A stretch of 64,000 bases of DNA from Limnoperna fortunei (lineage: Eukaryota; Mollusca; Bivalvia; Mytilida; Modiolidae). The translations under genes were made by a program, and so were the position numbers. The DNA is taken from contig OX104117.1 in the NCBI GenBank assembly GCA_944474755.1, positions 81,010,926 to 81,074,925 on the forward strand. The letters run 5' to 3'. This document shows, one piece after another, positions 15,001 through 30,000 of this stretch. The notes beneath the pieces were generated by a model. It did no database searches and was not told where the DNA came from. It worked only from the letters and a program-made list of their open reading frames with translations. Each line of letters begins with the position of its first letter. Positions within the stretch are counted from its first letter, which is position 1.

Positions 15001-18000
15001 AAATCATTAAACATGTCTTTGTTTATCAAGATTTATCCAGATCGAAAAAGGGAGCTCATAGAAGAAAATTTAAACTTATCTGGTTTCCAAGAGATAGCGC
15101 CAGTAAATAGTCACTTATAATAATTATTAAAATGCGTATCTGACAAAAAGCATTGCATGGTATAATGTTATTTCCAAATGTTTCCTTAATAAGTTAAGTT
15201 AAATTGTTTATACAGCTGAAGCAGATATCATTCTTCAGTAACTTTTAGAAAACGTATTAACCACATAAAATTAGTATTCTTACCATTTCTGTTGTTTTTT
15301 ATTGAGATCACCCCATTAGAGTCAATAGTCAGAACGTCATTTGATGCCGTATAATTCAAGGTACTATATTCACATTGGCTGCTGTCTATTAAGATCTGAT
15401 TGGTTTGAGTTGTAGGACACAACTTGTATCTGTGCCGTTTGAAGTACAAACAATGAATACCTAAAAGATAAAAAATATTAACCTTAATTGATTGTTAACA
15501 ACATTTTATTCGAGCTATAATGGGCACCGTCGACATTTATTGAATGGATTATTGACATTATTGCATGACAGACAATTTTCCATATATGCTCAGATAGCAA
15601 ATACATTCGATAGATGAAAATCTACTTAAAGCACTACTACATGTATATACTCGATGTCCCTTAAGAGTTAAAGTATTTTAAACCAGAATTTTGTTCTCAG
15701 TCTTGAATTAGATTAAAGGAGAGTTTTGATTAATTTACATATCTTAGTTTGCCTAATGAGCGGATGTACAAAATTACAGAATATGCATCGATGAATTCAA
15801 TGTCAAATAGCGTCAGTGATATTATTGGTAAAGGCCAAGGTTTGGAAGCAATACACATATTTTAAAAGAACGAAAAATTGATTACACGTGGGAAGTACGA
15901 TAAAATCTTTCTGATCAAAAGAAACACATCATAAGACTTTAATGTCAATTCTTTCCTATAAGAAGTTATACATTTTATTTAATTCTCATTAAGCATCGCA
16001 TCTTTAATGTTCAAATTCATTTGCAAAGCATTTATAATAAATTAAGAATGCTTATGAAAAAAAAGTTTAGAAAAATATCTTCGAATATTAATCGTTTAAC
16101 CCATCGAAGCTTCTTGTCACTTTCTTGTTATCTGTATTTTAAAGGTTAACTTGGTCATAACATAAGTCATCATTAATATTTTGTATGGATATAAATATCC
16201 CATGGTTATTGTTAGTATAAATTGTACAAATAAAATAAAATCATTGATGCCAAAGTTAAAAGAAATTATTACGTGTGCAATGATTAACAATAAGATATTG
16301 AAACATGAACAGAAACGATGTATGCAGCCAATACATGCAATGCCATAAATGAAGATAATAACAAAATACCGAACACCAAGGAAACTGCCAATAAAGCAAT
16401 CCACTAATAAAATTCCAAAAACCCAACAATAATGAGAACCAATAAACAAAAATATAGCAACTACAGCAATGTTCCTGACTTAGTTCAGGCATTTCAAAAC
16501 AAATTGTGGGTTAGAACGGGTTTTATGGCAGACCAAACTTCCCGCTTCCATTACTGTAGTGTGTGAACTACAGGTTAACAAACGTGTAATCTGTGTATTG
16601 CAGGAGAAATAACCGAGCAGAGTTGCATTAAGGATTGCTAACAAATATAATAAATAGTTCATTAACGATGACGGATAAACTGTGCGACGTCAGCCATGAG
16701 TTTTCTTTATTTATCTAAACGTATTTTTAAATCCACTTCCTAATACCGGCAAAAGCATTACTTCCGACAGGACTTTTTTATTTAGGAAACCGGAGTATTC
16801 AGTCAAAACTCCTCATCTTCTATAGGAATGCTTTCTTTTTATTTATTAGGAAACAGAAATCCCTGTTTAAAACTCCTAATCTGCAAAAGGAATATTTTTA
16901 TTTTTATTTTTTTAGGAAATCGGAGTAAAAACCTTCATCATCTACAGACTTTCGTCTGTTTTATTTATTGACTTCTTCGTTTTTGTTTCTGATTATTTTT
17001 TGTAACATTTGTCACAGCCTTTGGTTTAAATTTCTGAATATTTTTCACATAATTGTTTCTGTTTTCTAACAAATAAGTTAAGAAAATATTTTTTAAAATT
17101 TTTAATGCGTGTATTAACTTAAAGTAGTTTCGTTTTAAATAACGATATGTTCCAGTAGTGTATCAACATTTGTATCGAAACCCATATCCTTTGAATTAAT
17201 CAAGCCAACACCACAATTTATAATGTATATTACGTAATGTCAACGCTTCAAAACTCACTGTACGTCTATTTATCAATAAATAAATTTTGCGAGAATATAC
17301 TGACTTTTGATTGGCTGGAAAATATTTTCTATCAGAGGATGGAAAACAAATTTGATCGTCATGGAGACACGCGCCGTTTGACGTCATATATTACTCCACG
17401 GGAAACTAACAGTTTTTGTGTTGATCTCTTTTTTCAAAAATATCCAGTTACAAAAATAAAATTGTTGAGTTTATTCTATTGTTTGAATTTATTTATAAGT
17501 ATTAACTACAAACAATATTTTCTCCATCGAGGGATAACAAAATTTCCGTTGTGCACATTTAATATAATCCGCTACGCGGATTATACAATGTGCAAAACGA
17601 AATTTTGTTATCCCTCGATGGAGAAAATATTTTTTGTAGTTAATCCTCAACTGTCAAACCTTGTCCGTAGGTAATAATTTCCTATAAAGAGATCTCATAT
17701 ACTCTAAGGGTCGATAAATTGTTGTATAAATCGATCAGGGTTTGAATTAAATCATCTTCTGTTTTTCAACTTCATACTTTGACATATTATGAACTTGTAC
17801 CTATCACTTAATTATACTGTCAGAAACATCTGATTGTGTCCAAAATTAATATTAAAATATCAATCGACGAAGTGCGTAGCAGCATATGTTTTAGCAAGCT
17901 GTATGTATACGTTAATATTAAAATATCAATCGACGAAGTGCGTAGCAGCATATGTTTTAGCAAGCTGTATGTATACGTTAATATTAAAATATCAATCGAC

Positions 18001-21000
18001 GAAGTGCGTAGCAGCATATGTTTTAGCAAGCTGTATGTATACGTTGATATTAAAATATCAATCGACGAAGTGCGTAGCAGCATATGTTTTAGCAAGCTGT
18101 ATGTATACGTTAATGCAATACCTTTACATAGGTTGATAAAACACATTAAGTTAATTGGACAACTCACCAAGATTTTGGGTGGCGGGAAAGATATGCCATT
18201 CAGCATGATGGTCCCTGTCAACTCTACATAATTTTCCAGAGGCATTTAAAATTGTTTACTATTAACCGGACCAATTTCCCCGACGATTTATAGCTTGTTA
18301 AATTGTTCTCGTCCTAAATATATTAGAATTATTTATTATTAATATTTCACCATGGGCGCTTTACATAGACAAATAGCTTAAAAAACCGTTTTATGTCCTT
18401 AAATTCAAGTTTATTGCGTTAAACCACGACATTCCTCAAGCTTTTTAAAATAGTTACATTTAGTGAACTAACATTGTTTAAAGGGAATTTTTAAGTCAAA
18501 TAAAGTGGCTTTTTTTCATTTTTTCAATTCTGATTCCAACCGAAAAACCGAAATTATGTGGTAATTTTGTGCCTCATGGTCAGATATTACATGTATATAA
18601 TTAAAATATCCTCAATGATACCAAGGTTAATAAAATTAACTACGCCAGACGTGTGTTTCGTCTAATTAAGACTCATCAGTGGCGCTCAAACCCAAACAAT
18701 ATTTAAAATCAAAATGAATAAGATGTTGTATAGCTTTTATCACCAAAAATTCTAAAACGTTATACCAAATCCGACTACGGTTATCTACACCTTGAAAATA
18801 AAAAAACCTTAGAATTACAATAATTTTCGAAATTTCAGGGCAGTAAATTTAGACAATGACTATATCACTAAACGAATCAATGATATTTATGTCAGCACCG
18901 AAGTGTGACTACTGGGCTGGTGATACCCTCGGGGACTAACAGTCCACCAGCAGTGGCATCGACCCAGTGGTTGCAAATAAAATGTCTTCATAGATACCAA
19001 GGTTAATAAAATTAACTACGCCAGACGTGCGTTTTTGTCTAATGAGGACTCATCAGTTATAAGTTAACATAAAAGTACGTTAAATCTCTTGTTACAAAAA
19101 GTGTTCATAATTAACTTTAAAAAGCCTAAGTTTTTGTTTGTTTGTTTGTTTTATAGTGTTTAACGCCACTTTCAGCAATTTTTCAGCTATATCATGGCGT
19201 CCAGTTTTTATTGGGGGAGAAAGCCGGAGAACCAGGAGAAAACACTCGACCTGCGGTAGGAAAACTGGCAATCCTTGTCAATTAAGATTAGAGTCGAGTA
19301 CACCCTGCTTGCAGTGAGAATCGAACCCCCAATCTCAGTGTTGACAGACCACGTGATTAATAGTAGACGAACTACCTTGACAACTCGGCTACCGTGAATA
19401 GTTATAAGTCTTATATGCCAAGAATCATGAGAGACCTCTTCTCAAAACATAAACAATTTTAACCACTTTCCCAATTTTGAACAAACAACGTAAACTTTTT
19501 CACACAATGAAACCAAGATGGATTTCAATACACAGAACTGATAAAAGAATGCAGACGTCGATGGTCACTATCAGATAGAGTTAACTCGTGTTTTGTTCTA
19601 TAGTAATAGATTAATTGAAAATAAAAATCGCCGTATGCGAATAGCAAACATCAGGACAGAAGGAGAACAAATATTTGCCAGTCTACACCACTTTTTTGCT
19701 TATAATAACACAGGTATAATAGTATATCCTGGATGATTTTAACACGCGAAATGTTTACCAAGCAATGTGACGAGAATTTCGTTAGGAGATACAAATGGAA
19801 TGTCGCCTTAAATAATGTCTGCTTATACGTTCCAACAGCTATTAAATAAAAGTTGTCCAGGTAATACAGTTGATGATTTACTTTAAAGATGTTGTTCTGA
19901 AAAATTATGTTGTTGATTGAACAATTCCGTTAGCCTGTAAAGCCTTGTCTTAAAATGGTAGGTCGTTTTAATTCACGTGTATATTTACATATATTTTGAT
20001 GATTTTCATTCTTTCTACAATTGTTTGATGTATACATTGTTTGTTATCATAATTTATATCGTCTGTGGTTTATTAATAAAGCGTTAATCCTTAATTTACT
20101 ATAATTAAGAAGCGTCTACATGCACTCATTCCGTACTATTGCCAATACATATTTTACATCCGGGTCCTGTATGTGTTATGGTTTTGCAATATCATACGGC
20201 TTGTGCTTTTTGGTATTTCATGTGGTTTTCTGAATTTGTCTTTAATTATTATTAAAGAACTACCAGTATGTGCCACATTCTCTGCTTTATCTACAAATTG
20301 ACACGTGACATACTACATCTTGGAAATCAAATATTAACTCGCAAAAACTTATAACAAGTGTACGGTATTTTTAAGGGTTTTTTGTGTTTGAACATTTGTC
20401 CAATGCGTTAAAACTGGTAATTGCTAAACTAATCGGATTATATATACCCAATAATTGGCATTTATATGTTCTTATAACACGGAACTCGGAAGTTTTTATC
20501 TATAGAATAACAAAGGAACACGACCCCAGTGCGTCATGAATATTTGAACGTATACTTAATGGGTTGCCTTGAAGCCTACCATTCAGAGAAAATGCTGATT
20601 ACATACATTATTAATCATAAACATTGTATATTCGATATTGTTACACATCCAGAAACCAAGCAAATCTGTTGTCTATTCAATGTCTTCATAAATTCGGTTT
20701 TCAATTAACTTTTTTTTCGTCTGGCAATAGACGACTTGATAAATACACTAGCACCAAGAATAAAGTAGTGGGTTTGTCATAACACATCGTACATGTAATG
20801 TAAACAAAATATCATCAAAGATACAAGTTAAACTATATAGTCCGCCAGACGCGTGTTTCGTCTAATTAAAACTCATCAGCGGCCCTCAAACCCCAAAAAT
20901 ATTTTAAATACAAATGATTTATATGGTGTAGAGTTTTATTTTGCAAATTCTAAAACTGTATACCAAACCCGGTAATTCCGCTATAACCTTGTGAACAGAA

Positions 21001-24000
21001 AAACCATAGAATCTAAATTAGTTTCTAAATTTCCGTGCAGAAAATTCGAAAATTATTGTAACACTGATATTCTTGTCAGCATTAATGTGTGACTGGGCTG
21101 GTGATACGCATGGCACTACCATTTATTTAAAATATTTGTTAATAACAAGCGTGCACTAGCCCTATCGCAATAATTTATTTGGATTCTTATATGTATAACA
21201 GATATTTTAAAATTTCTGAAATGCTCGAAGGGGACACTTTTAATTACCATGTTAGTTTTGAACAAGATATATCCTAAACAGCATGTAAAGTGTAAAGCAA
21301 ATAAAAGTGACATGAAAATGTATACAATATTTTATTGAATACGTTCTTCTTCAGCATTTATTAATAATATCTTAACACACTGTAAAAAACACTTTACTGC
21401 TTTACAACAGAAAAAAACAAAGATGTTTACGATGTCCAAGATGGCGTTTGAACAAATCTGTCAAAGTCTCTTTTATATTATATCAGGATATATCTACAAG
21501 GTCAGTATCAGCAAATATTTAAACATCAGAACACGATATTCTATTAACCGAAATAAAAACATTATTTAATAAATATAATAAATGACACACCGCTAAACAA
21601 GTTATGATCGCCAACACGAAATAACCGAATGAATTACTGAAATGAAATAGTGTGTCATTTCGCTTTGCTTTCGGAGAAAATAAAGTACTTTTTCGGCGCA
21701 ATCGGTTCAACTCTTACTTCAAGTGCGTGATATTCAAAATTACGCTCACATCGCAGATGTATTATTTATAACTTTTTTGTTTACTTTTTCTTCGGTCATT
21801 ATGTACTTTACTCTTTTTCAATAGGTTTTAGTCCTTCAAAATGTCGCCAAAATACGGCTGTTTGACGACCAATAATACTTCCTGCAAAAAACAGAATGAT
21901 TTCACCAGGAAACAATCGTTTAGCGTCTATTTGCAATCGTCAAATAAAAAAGAGTAAAACAGATTTAAATGTGTCCTTCATACTCGGTTGCTACAAAATT
22001 TGAATAAATAAGTTTTTATGGTTATTATAAATAAAAGAAGCTTACAGATTAATAGTTTAAAATTTTTATTTTGAAAATTTTAATTAACATTTGTGGAGAT
22101 CAAAAGTTCAAATTGAGCTGATCAAAGCTGCTAAGAGCAGAGATTAACTGCTCAGACAAAATACATAAAATTTGCTCAATACGACGTTAAGTTGTTCTCT
22201 TTGTTAATATAAGGTTACTGTTTAATTTCTGTTTAATACACATGGTTGATATCTCCTAGATAATAGCCATGGAATGCAAATTTAACAAACGATACAATAT
22301 AAATAAATCTTTGCTTAAGAATGCTTTTCTTTTTTATAGAAAGAAAAATAACACGAATACAGACCGAACAACACGGCCGAAAGTCAAAGGGCAATAACAA
22401 ATCCCGATTTAGACATTTACATATAAAACAGAAAAGTTAGGCTATCCAAAGCAAACCTTATACACAGTTCAATTTTGAAACAAAACAGACTAAAATATAT
22501 CTGTGCTCCTTACTAGTCACATGACCTTATTTGCGGATTTTCCTTTTTTACAGTTTCCTCGGTGTTCGGTATTTCGTTATTAAATTCATTTATAAATGCA
22601 CTTACGAGTACATCTTTAAAACAAGAACAGTTAAATTACATTTCTATTTATTGACAAATAATATTTCAGTCGCCAAGAACCAAGTGAATGTCTGGCGTGC
22701 TGTATTACAGAAATATGTCTAATTTTTCGTCTGGATTTCATCATATGGTTCTGACAGACTCCGTATTAATTTAATAATGCTATCGGAATTCATACTTTGT
22801 AACAGGATATTGTCAAGTTAGTGAATAGATTATATAATGCTCATCATAACTAATTATTACTGTAAACAATCAGATAAAATAAACTTATTGATCTATTAGA
22901 AATTAATGAATTAAAGGATATTTAATTCATTTTTGAAATGATAAAATAATCAAGTGTCACATTTAACACATCGTCAAATCTACGGGTCTGTCATTACTAT
23001 AATGCAGTAGAAATTAGTACCACTATACAGACGTGTGCTGCATATACCCGAAAATGATTGTCAATTGATACTTGTCAATAGTCTTGCCATGATGTAAAGG
23101 AAAAAACGGCAATCTGGTGACATCTGTTTATCGACATGGCGTTAAACCCAAACTAATACATCAAAAAGAGTGTAAAAAACTCCCAACAAATAAATTACAG
23201 AAACATGAAGGATCTTGAATACATTTATCTATTTATATAATCATTTAGACGAAAATACGAGATAGTACACAATATTTCCAGTTGATAATTATTATTGATT
23301 TTATGGAAAACCAAACTATAACGGACGACATAACAACAACGCATTGGTTTGTGGTATTTTTACCCAACAAATTAACAAGATGCATCTTAAATTGATTTAT
23401 TTTTAGATTCAATATCATTTATAAAGGTCAAGATAATCTAGAAAAAATTAAATGAATTATTCATTGGAATAAAGCTAAATTTAGTTCATTAATTTGTTTC
23501 TATATATATCAAGGTTTCCGGTGTTCGAGTACCTCCATATTTACATCCTCCAACTTCAGGGGTTCCGAGTCCAATATCGATGGAGCGAACGTGCACTAAG
23601 AACCATGACTTTGGGAGAATGCCATAATTCATATTTCTTAATTTTTTCTTACATTCGTTGAAAGCCACTGAAGTGAATCTGAATTCATATTGTGGGCATG
23701 GCTATAAATACATAAAACAATGTACATGTACGAAAAATAGACCGGTTGTATTCGACACTCTGTATTAGTTTAATTGTTTTGTTTGTTTGAATAGTGTTTT
23801 AACGCCACTTTCAGCAATTTTTCAGCTATTTCATGGCGTCCAGTTTTTATTGGGGGAGGAAGCCGGAGTACCCGGAGAGAACCCCCGACCTGCGGTAGGA
23901 AAACTGGCAATCCTTGTCAATTAAGATTGGAGTCGAGTACACCCTGCCTGCAGTGAGAATCGAACCCGCAATCTCAGTGTATTAGTTTAATAGACGGTGA

Positions 24001-27000
24001 ACGCACGGTAACAAAATTATCCCTACCCTATACATCCTTCCTAATAATATAAATAAGGTATGTAAAACAGGTATGTAAAACATCACAGTCATCGCTGATG
24101 ATAAAATCAGATACAAACATGGGTACAACCATCCTCCAAAGTAAAGGGTTCTGATTCCGCTCCATCTTACGTGGAATCAGAACCCCTGACTTGGGAGGAT
24201 CGGCTACAACCAGAGTATAGCTGGCTAAAAGAACCATATCACAAAATTGCCCTATTTTCCTTCTTTGTTTTATTTGCCAACAAATTAATGAACAAATTAA
24301 AAAGTTAATTACTGCTTTAGTGGTCAAAAACATTAAATAATGGACCCTGGCTGTCATACCCTGACCTCGGCCGCGTCCTCAGTCAGGTCGGATCAAGTCT
24401 TGGGCTAGTATTTCCTGCTATTGACCACCATAACAATTTCCAAAATATTGAAGGGGCAAACGGAGATATTACAAAATATATAATTTCTGTACTTGATCCA
24501 CATATCATTTTACAAAGTAACTTCGATAGTATGTTGTCTTTCGGTTATCCATTTTTTGTTTGAAAAAGGGGGGGGGGGGGGTGTTTTGTTTTGCTTTGGC
24601 TACAAAGTATAGCTTAATTTATTGTCGATAAAAATTTGCATGATACTAACACGCATTCACTACTCAATAATGTAAATTGCGGTAATTTAACATGACATGT
24701 CAACTGTCATTCTAATCGTGAAATATATAAAGCATGACTCAAAAATCTACTGTAATGATAATGGATTTGAAGCTTGAAATTGTTTTAATGGAAACAAAAA
24801 CAATAAATTTAGCTAATTAAACTGAACCGTTAAAGTTTCTTCTCCAACTCGTTCAGAAGTCAATGTCTGTTGAAGCCAGTGGTTACGCCATATTCTTTTA
24901 ATAAATTATCTGTTTTATAACGCTATATAAATGTTTCTATAAATATTGGATACTTGTTATCATTGTATATGAAATGGTACTTTAAAAGTAAATATATAAA
25001 AATGTAATTATAAGGATGCATGTTAAATAAATAGAAAACGAATAAACCAGGATTTCCGTTCACATTTGCATCAGAATCATTGGATAACAAAGACAATATA
25101 TACGTCATATTAATAATGTAAAATTGTATTGTTGACAGCTGTCAGTTGTAGACATTGTGGCTCTGGTTTATATTGAGATATCACAGCTTCTTATAAATCA
25201 AAATTTGATCAAATAAACACATGAAATTATTAGGAGTGTTTGAGGGATTGTCATCAATCTTGGTTTGAAAAAGAAGTACATATATTTATATAGTTATGTG
25301 TAAGTGACGTAAGTTGGTTTCTATCATCGTTTTAATGTTTTGCTTTTTAATCATTCCCTTTTCAACGACCGCTGCAGTCTTTATTCAAAGCATATACACA
25401 AACGACAAACGTCGAAACGTAGGCAAAGTATAGCGATTTTTTTTTATTATATCGTGTAGTTTTTAAATTTGTTTTTATCCAGAACTTTATTGTAAGGCTA
25501 TAATAGACCTGAATTTGTTGGCGCTACAGAGCAACTCTTCGATCCATTAGATGAAATAGTAGAAAACAAAATACAAATTTACATTTCAAAAGTCATTTGT
25601 TCAGAGGTCTTTCCCTGCATTTTTTAGTGTTATGTATAGGTATATGGTTGCTAATGACTTTACGGTCAGTTGCTACGGGTTTGGTGTACAAAGCAAGTGG
25701 TCCCAAGTAAGAAAATGTATACCTGCTAAGGACTTTTAGTCGGTTGCTATGGACAAAATGTCACTTCCGGTCGTAAAATATGATATTTGAATTCAGTTAG
25801 TGATCCCGATTCAGAAAATATGTTTTTGGTAAGGATAAATTGTAACAATCCGGTTTTCTGAATAGCATATAATATACATTATACCAACCTAAGTCTAAAT
25901 ATATATGGTTGCTATGAACTTTTCTCGTTATCTTGTTGCTATGGAATGTCCTTGACCTCAAAATGTAGTCCTTTCTAACTAATTACGAAAAGTAATGTTT
26001 ACTATATTACCTGCAATGCTTCAAAAGGTGTAGGCTTTTTCCTACATTTTGGCCGCCATATTGGATATGGTTGACCGATTCCCATGATTCTTGGTATTAA
26101 AATGTAGGCTTTGAATTTTCTTTCATATGAACCATATATTTCATTCATCATCGGTTACCGTTTAAAAGTTATAATAAACCATATTCAAAATACTAATTAA
26201 GGGCAATAGCTCAAAAACGGCAAGTTTTACGCTTTTGCATATGAAAATATTTTTTGTAGATGTCGACAATAAGAACATTTTTCCAATGTATATTGTCCGC
26301 TTCAATTTTGTACGGTTAAAGTGTTATTTTATAAAAACTGTTTACGGTGTCGGCCATTTTGAAAATGGCAGCCATAACCATTCGACTTTGGTCTTAAATC
26401 GAACGGCTTGACATATCGGTCATAACTTTACATTTGTTTACATATAATCTGTAAAGGTTGAAAAGTTATTGACAAATAACGCATTTTTGGCCGCCATTTT
26501 GAAACCACTCAATCGAATCGTGTACTTCTCTGGATCAAATTGTAGGTCTTTTAATTCTCTTTCAAATAAACCAATGTTTTATTCATCATCTGAAACGTTT
26601 AAAAAGTTATAAACCAAAACCATTTTTAAAATACGAAACCAGTGCAATAACTCAAAAACGACAAGTTTTACGCTTTCGTACCTGAACATTTTTTTTGTAC
26701 ATTTCGATGTACCGAACATTTTTCCATTGTATTTTCTGCTTCAATTTTGTACGGTTTACGTGTTATTCTATAAAAAAAACTGTTGACGATGTCGGCCATT
26801 TTGAAAATGGCTGCCCTTAACCATTCGACTTTGGTCTTAAACCGAAGGGCTTGTTTTGACGGTTACAAAAAAACCATGTTTACTGTATTATCTCTTACGG
26901 TTTAAAAGTTATAAGCCAAAAACTGATTAGCCAAAAAGGGTCGACATAACTCGAAAACGGTTTGAAGCAGTTTTCGACCCTTTATATCAAATGTAGATCT

Positions 27001-30000
27001 CAATGCGAGGAACATTTTTATGATAAATTGTCGGCTTCAATTTTTTTATGGTTTTTGAGTTATCCTGAAAACAAAATTTCAAATACGGCCATTTTGAAAA
27101 TGGTGGACCGAAAAAAAATTTGATCCCGGATATGTAATTAGGACCTTCATATAAGTTTTGTGGATATCAAAGAACTTTGACGTTTTCGGCAAACTTCGTT
27201 TCAAAAACGCGTAACCAGGAAGTTGATCGAATTTTTTGTGTGTGAGATTAATCATTGTCAGGAGTCAGGTGACAATTTCCACACTTTAGAATTTTGATAT
27301 CGGTTACGGTTTATGAGTTTACCTGAAAACTAGGGAAAACAGTGTTTGGGGAGATAACTCCGTTTCTAAAATAGATCGGTTTCAGAGGGTGACTCAGGTC
27401 AAGCCCAGGTAGTGTCGGTTAAGTGTGCCAAGTTTCGAAGCGATACGTCAAGACACTTTGTCGACATCTGCGGCAGAAAAAAATAATAATCATAAAAAAT
27501 ACAAGAAGGTCTTTCAAGAGCTTTCCGGTGGGAGTTATGATTTTGTAATTGTACAGCCCTTCAAGACACGCCCTCTTCGTCGGATCTTGCTCATACGTAA
27601 ATCATTTTTACCACGTTTGTGGTCTCAAAACGTTTAAAGCACGTCATATTAGACTTCTCTATTTATCGGAATGTCATCCCTTAAAATAGACACAACCAAT
27701 TGTGTATGTTTACAATGTCACTATTTGTGATTTTAAATTTATTTTACATCAAGGATCGCAAATCCTACTATCACTTGCCAATGTTACAGAGTTGCAGCAA
27801 TCTTTTAAGACGATATACATATATAAATAACGCATATTGGTCTAAAACATATCTCTTTATGGATTTAAAAAAGCATGCACCGCATGCTTACTTTTTTATT
27901 ATAAATGAAAAGACACTGAAAAGTCAAATCAAATGGACATGATGATGTGCAGTGGAAACAAACACATATATACTTTATTTAATATACTATGTTCGTATGC
28001 AGATATGCATACTAGCAAACAGGTACCTATATATTAGTATACCAAGATATATGAATTTAAAACTCATATGTTTGTATAATTTTAATACTTATATATCAGG
28101 TTGGAACAAACAAAATAGTGTAGAATCATAAAACTGTAATTACATTACAGACAAATTGTTCTAGCAGCGCTTCGATATGTCGGGTAATTGTGTATCAACG
28201 TCTAGTGTCATATTCCAGTAAATTAACCAACAACAATTACTGTTCAAATCAGGGAATTGCGATGCAAAGAAAACGCGGTTAAACCATATGGACGTTTTAA
28301 TTAAACATTCAGTTAAACTTGATGTCTAGAACTGATTAAACAGCATAAAATTAACACCTAATTTACGTAACTGCCTGTTTTCTCTCGCTTTATGCGTCGC
28401 CTGAAAGTAATACCAAACAAGTAAACAGCTGTTTATTTCTCTGGAGGCTATCGACCTTCATGCTTATGATACTATGTTACCCTTTTTATGTATATTAGAA
28501 AAATACAGCTAAGTTAATTAAGAAATAATTCACGGAGGCTGTGGTTTATCATTGTTTTACCACGGGTTGACCATTTATGTCGTTATTTTATCCCGAGCGA
28601 TAGCGAGGGATAAAATAACGACATAAATGGTCATCCCGTGGTAAAACAATGATAAATCACAGCCTCCGTGAATTATTTCTATTCTAATAAGACAATTAAA
28701 GTACATTTATAATATTTTCGTACCTATAGAAAACATCATTTCCGCCATAAACTGGCTGTTCCGTCAATGTAACAGACAATATATTGCAACGGATAATTAT
28801 AGCGCGTGTCGCTATTTATAAGATTTATACATCATATGCAATAGCTTTCCGGTGGGAGTTACAGTTTTGTAATTGGAACAGCCATTTAAAACACGCCCTT
28901 CTCAGCGCGTGTTGCTCATAGATAAATCATTTTTTTACCACGGTTGTGGTCTCAAAGCCTTTGAAGCACGTCATATTAGAATTCTGAATAATCACCCTAT
29001 AGAAGAATTAACATCCCCCAAGTGACACTATGCAAGTCAACAGCAATCTCATTATTCAAGAGAACATTGTTGTTCCCGGTCATGATCTTACAGCAATCTC
29101 ATTATTCAAGAGAACATTGTTGTTCCCGGTCATGATCTTACAGCAATCTCATTATTCAAGAGAACATTGTTGTTCCCGGTCATGATCTTACAGCAATCTC
29201 ATTATTCAAGAGAACATTGTTGTTCCCGGTCATGATCTTACAGCAATCTCATTATTCAAGAGAACATTGTTGTTCCCGGTCATGATCTTACAGCAATCTC
29301 ATTATTCAAGAGAACATTGTTGTTCCCGGTCATGATCTTACAGCAATCTCATTATTCAAGAGAACATTGTTGTTCCCGGTCATGATCTTACAGCAATCTC
29401 ATTATTCAAGAGAACATTGTTGTTCCCGGTCATGATCTTACAGCAATCTCATTATTCAAGAGAACATTGTTGTTCCCGGTCATGATCTTACAGCAATCTC
29501 ATTATTCAAGAGAACATTGTTGTTCCCGGTCATGATCTTACAGCAATCTCATTATTCAAGAGAACATTGTTGTTCCCGGTCATGATCTTACAGCAATCTC
29601 ATTATTCAAGAGAACATTGTTGTTCCCGGTCATGATCTTACAGCAATCTCATTATTCAAGAGAACATTGTTGTTCCCGGTCATGATCTTACAGCAATCTC
29701 ATTATTCAAGAGAACATTGTTGTTCCCGGTCATGATCTTACAGCAATCTCATTATTCAAGAGAACATTGTTGTTCCAGGTCATGATCTTACAGCAATCTC
29801 ATTATTCAAGAGAACATTGTTGTTCCCGGTCATGATCTTACAGCAATCTCATTATTCAAGAGAACATTGTTGTTCCCGGTCATGATCTTACAGCAATCTC
29901 ATTATTCAAGAGAACATTGTTGTTCCCGGTCATGATCTTACAGCAATCTCATTATTCAAGAGAACATTGTTGTTCCCGGTCATGATCTTACAGCAATCTC

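Noticed and set aside
16117..16492. Hydrophobic minus-strand frames that look like membrane proteins
   Set aside because: They share FLGVRYFVI with a frame at 22,531, as expected from a dispersed nucleotide repeat; no start context, splice sites or family match.
17237..17674. 145-codon plus-strand frame
   Set aside because: It crosses the 144-bp palindrome and has no domain or motif; the frame is a by-product of the inverted repeat.
17820..18245. 100-, 131- and 141-codon frames on both strands
   Set aside because: They are produced by four copies of a stop-free 66-bp unit.
24028..24357. 109-codon minus-strand frame
   Set aside because: Its middle is the 24.1-kb hairpin and no motif is present.
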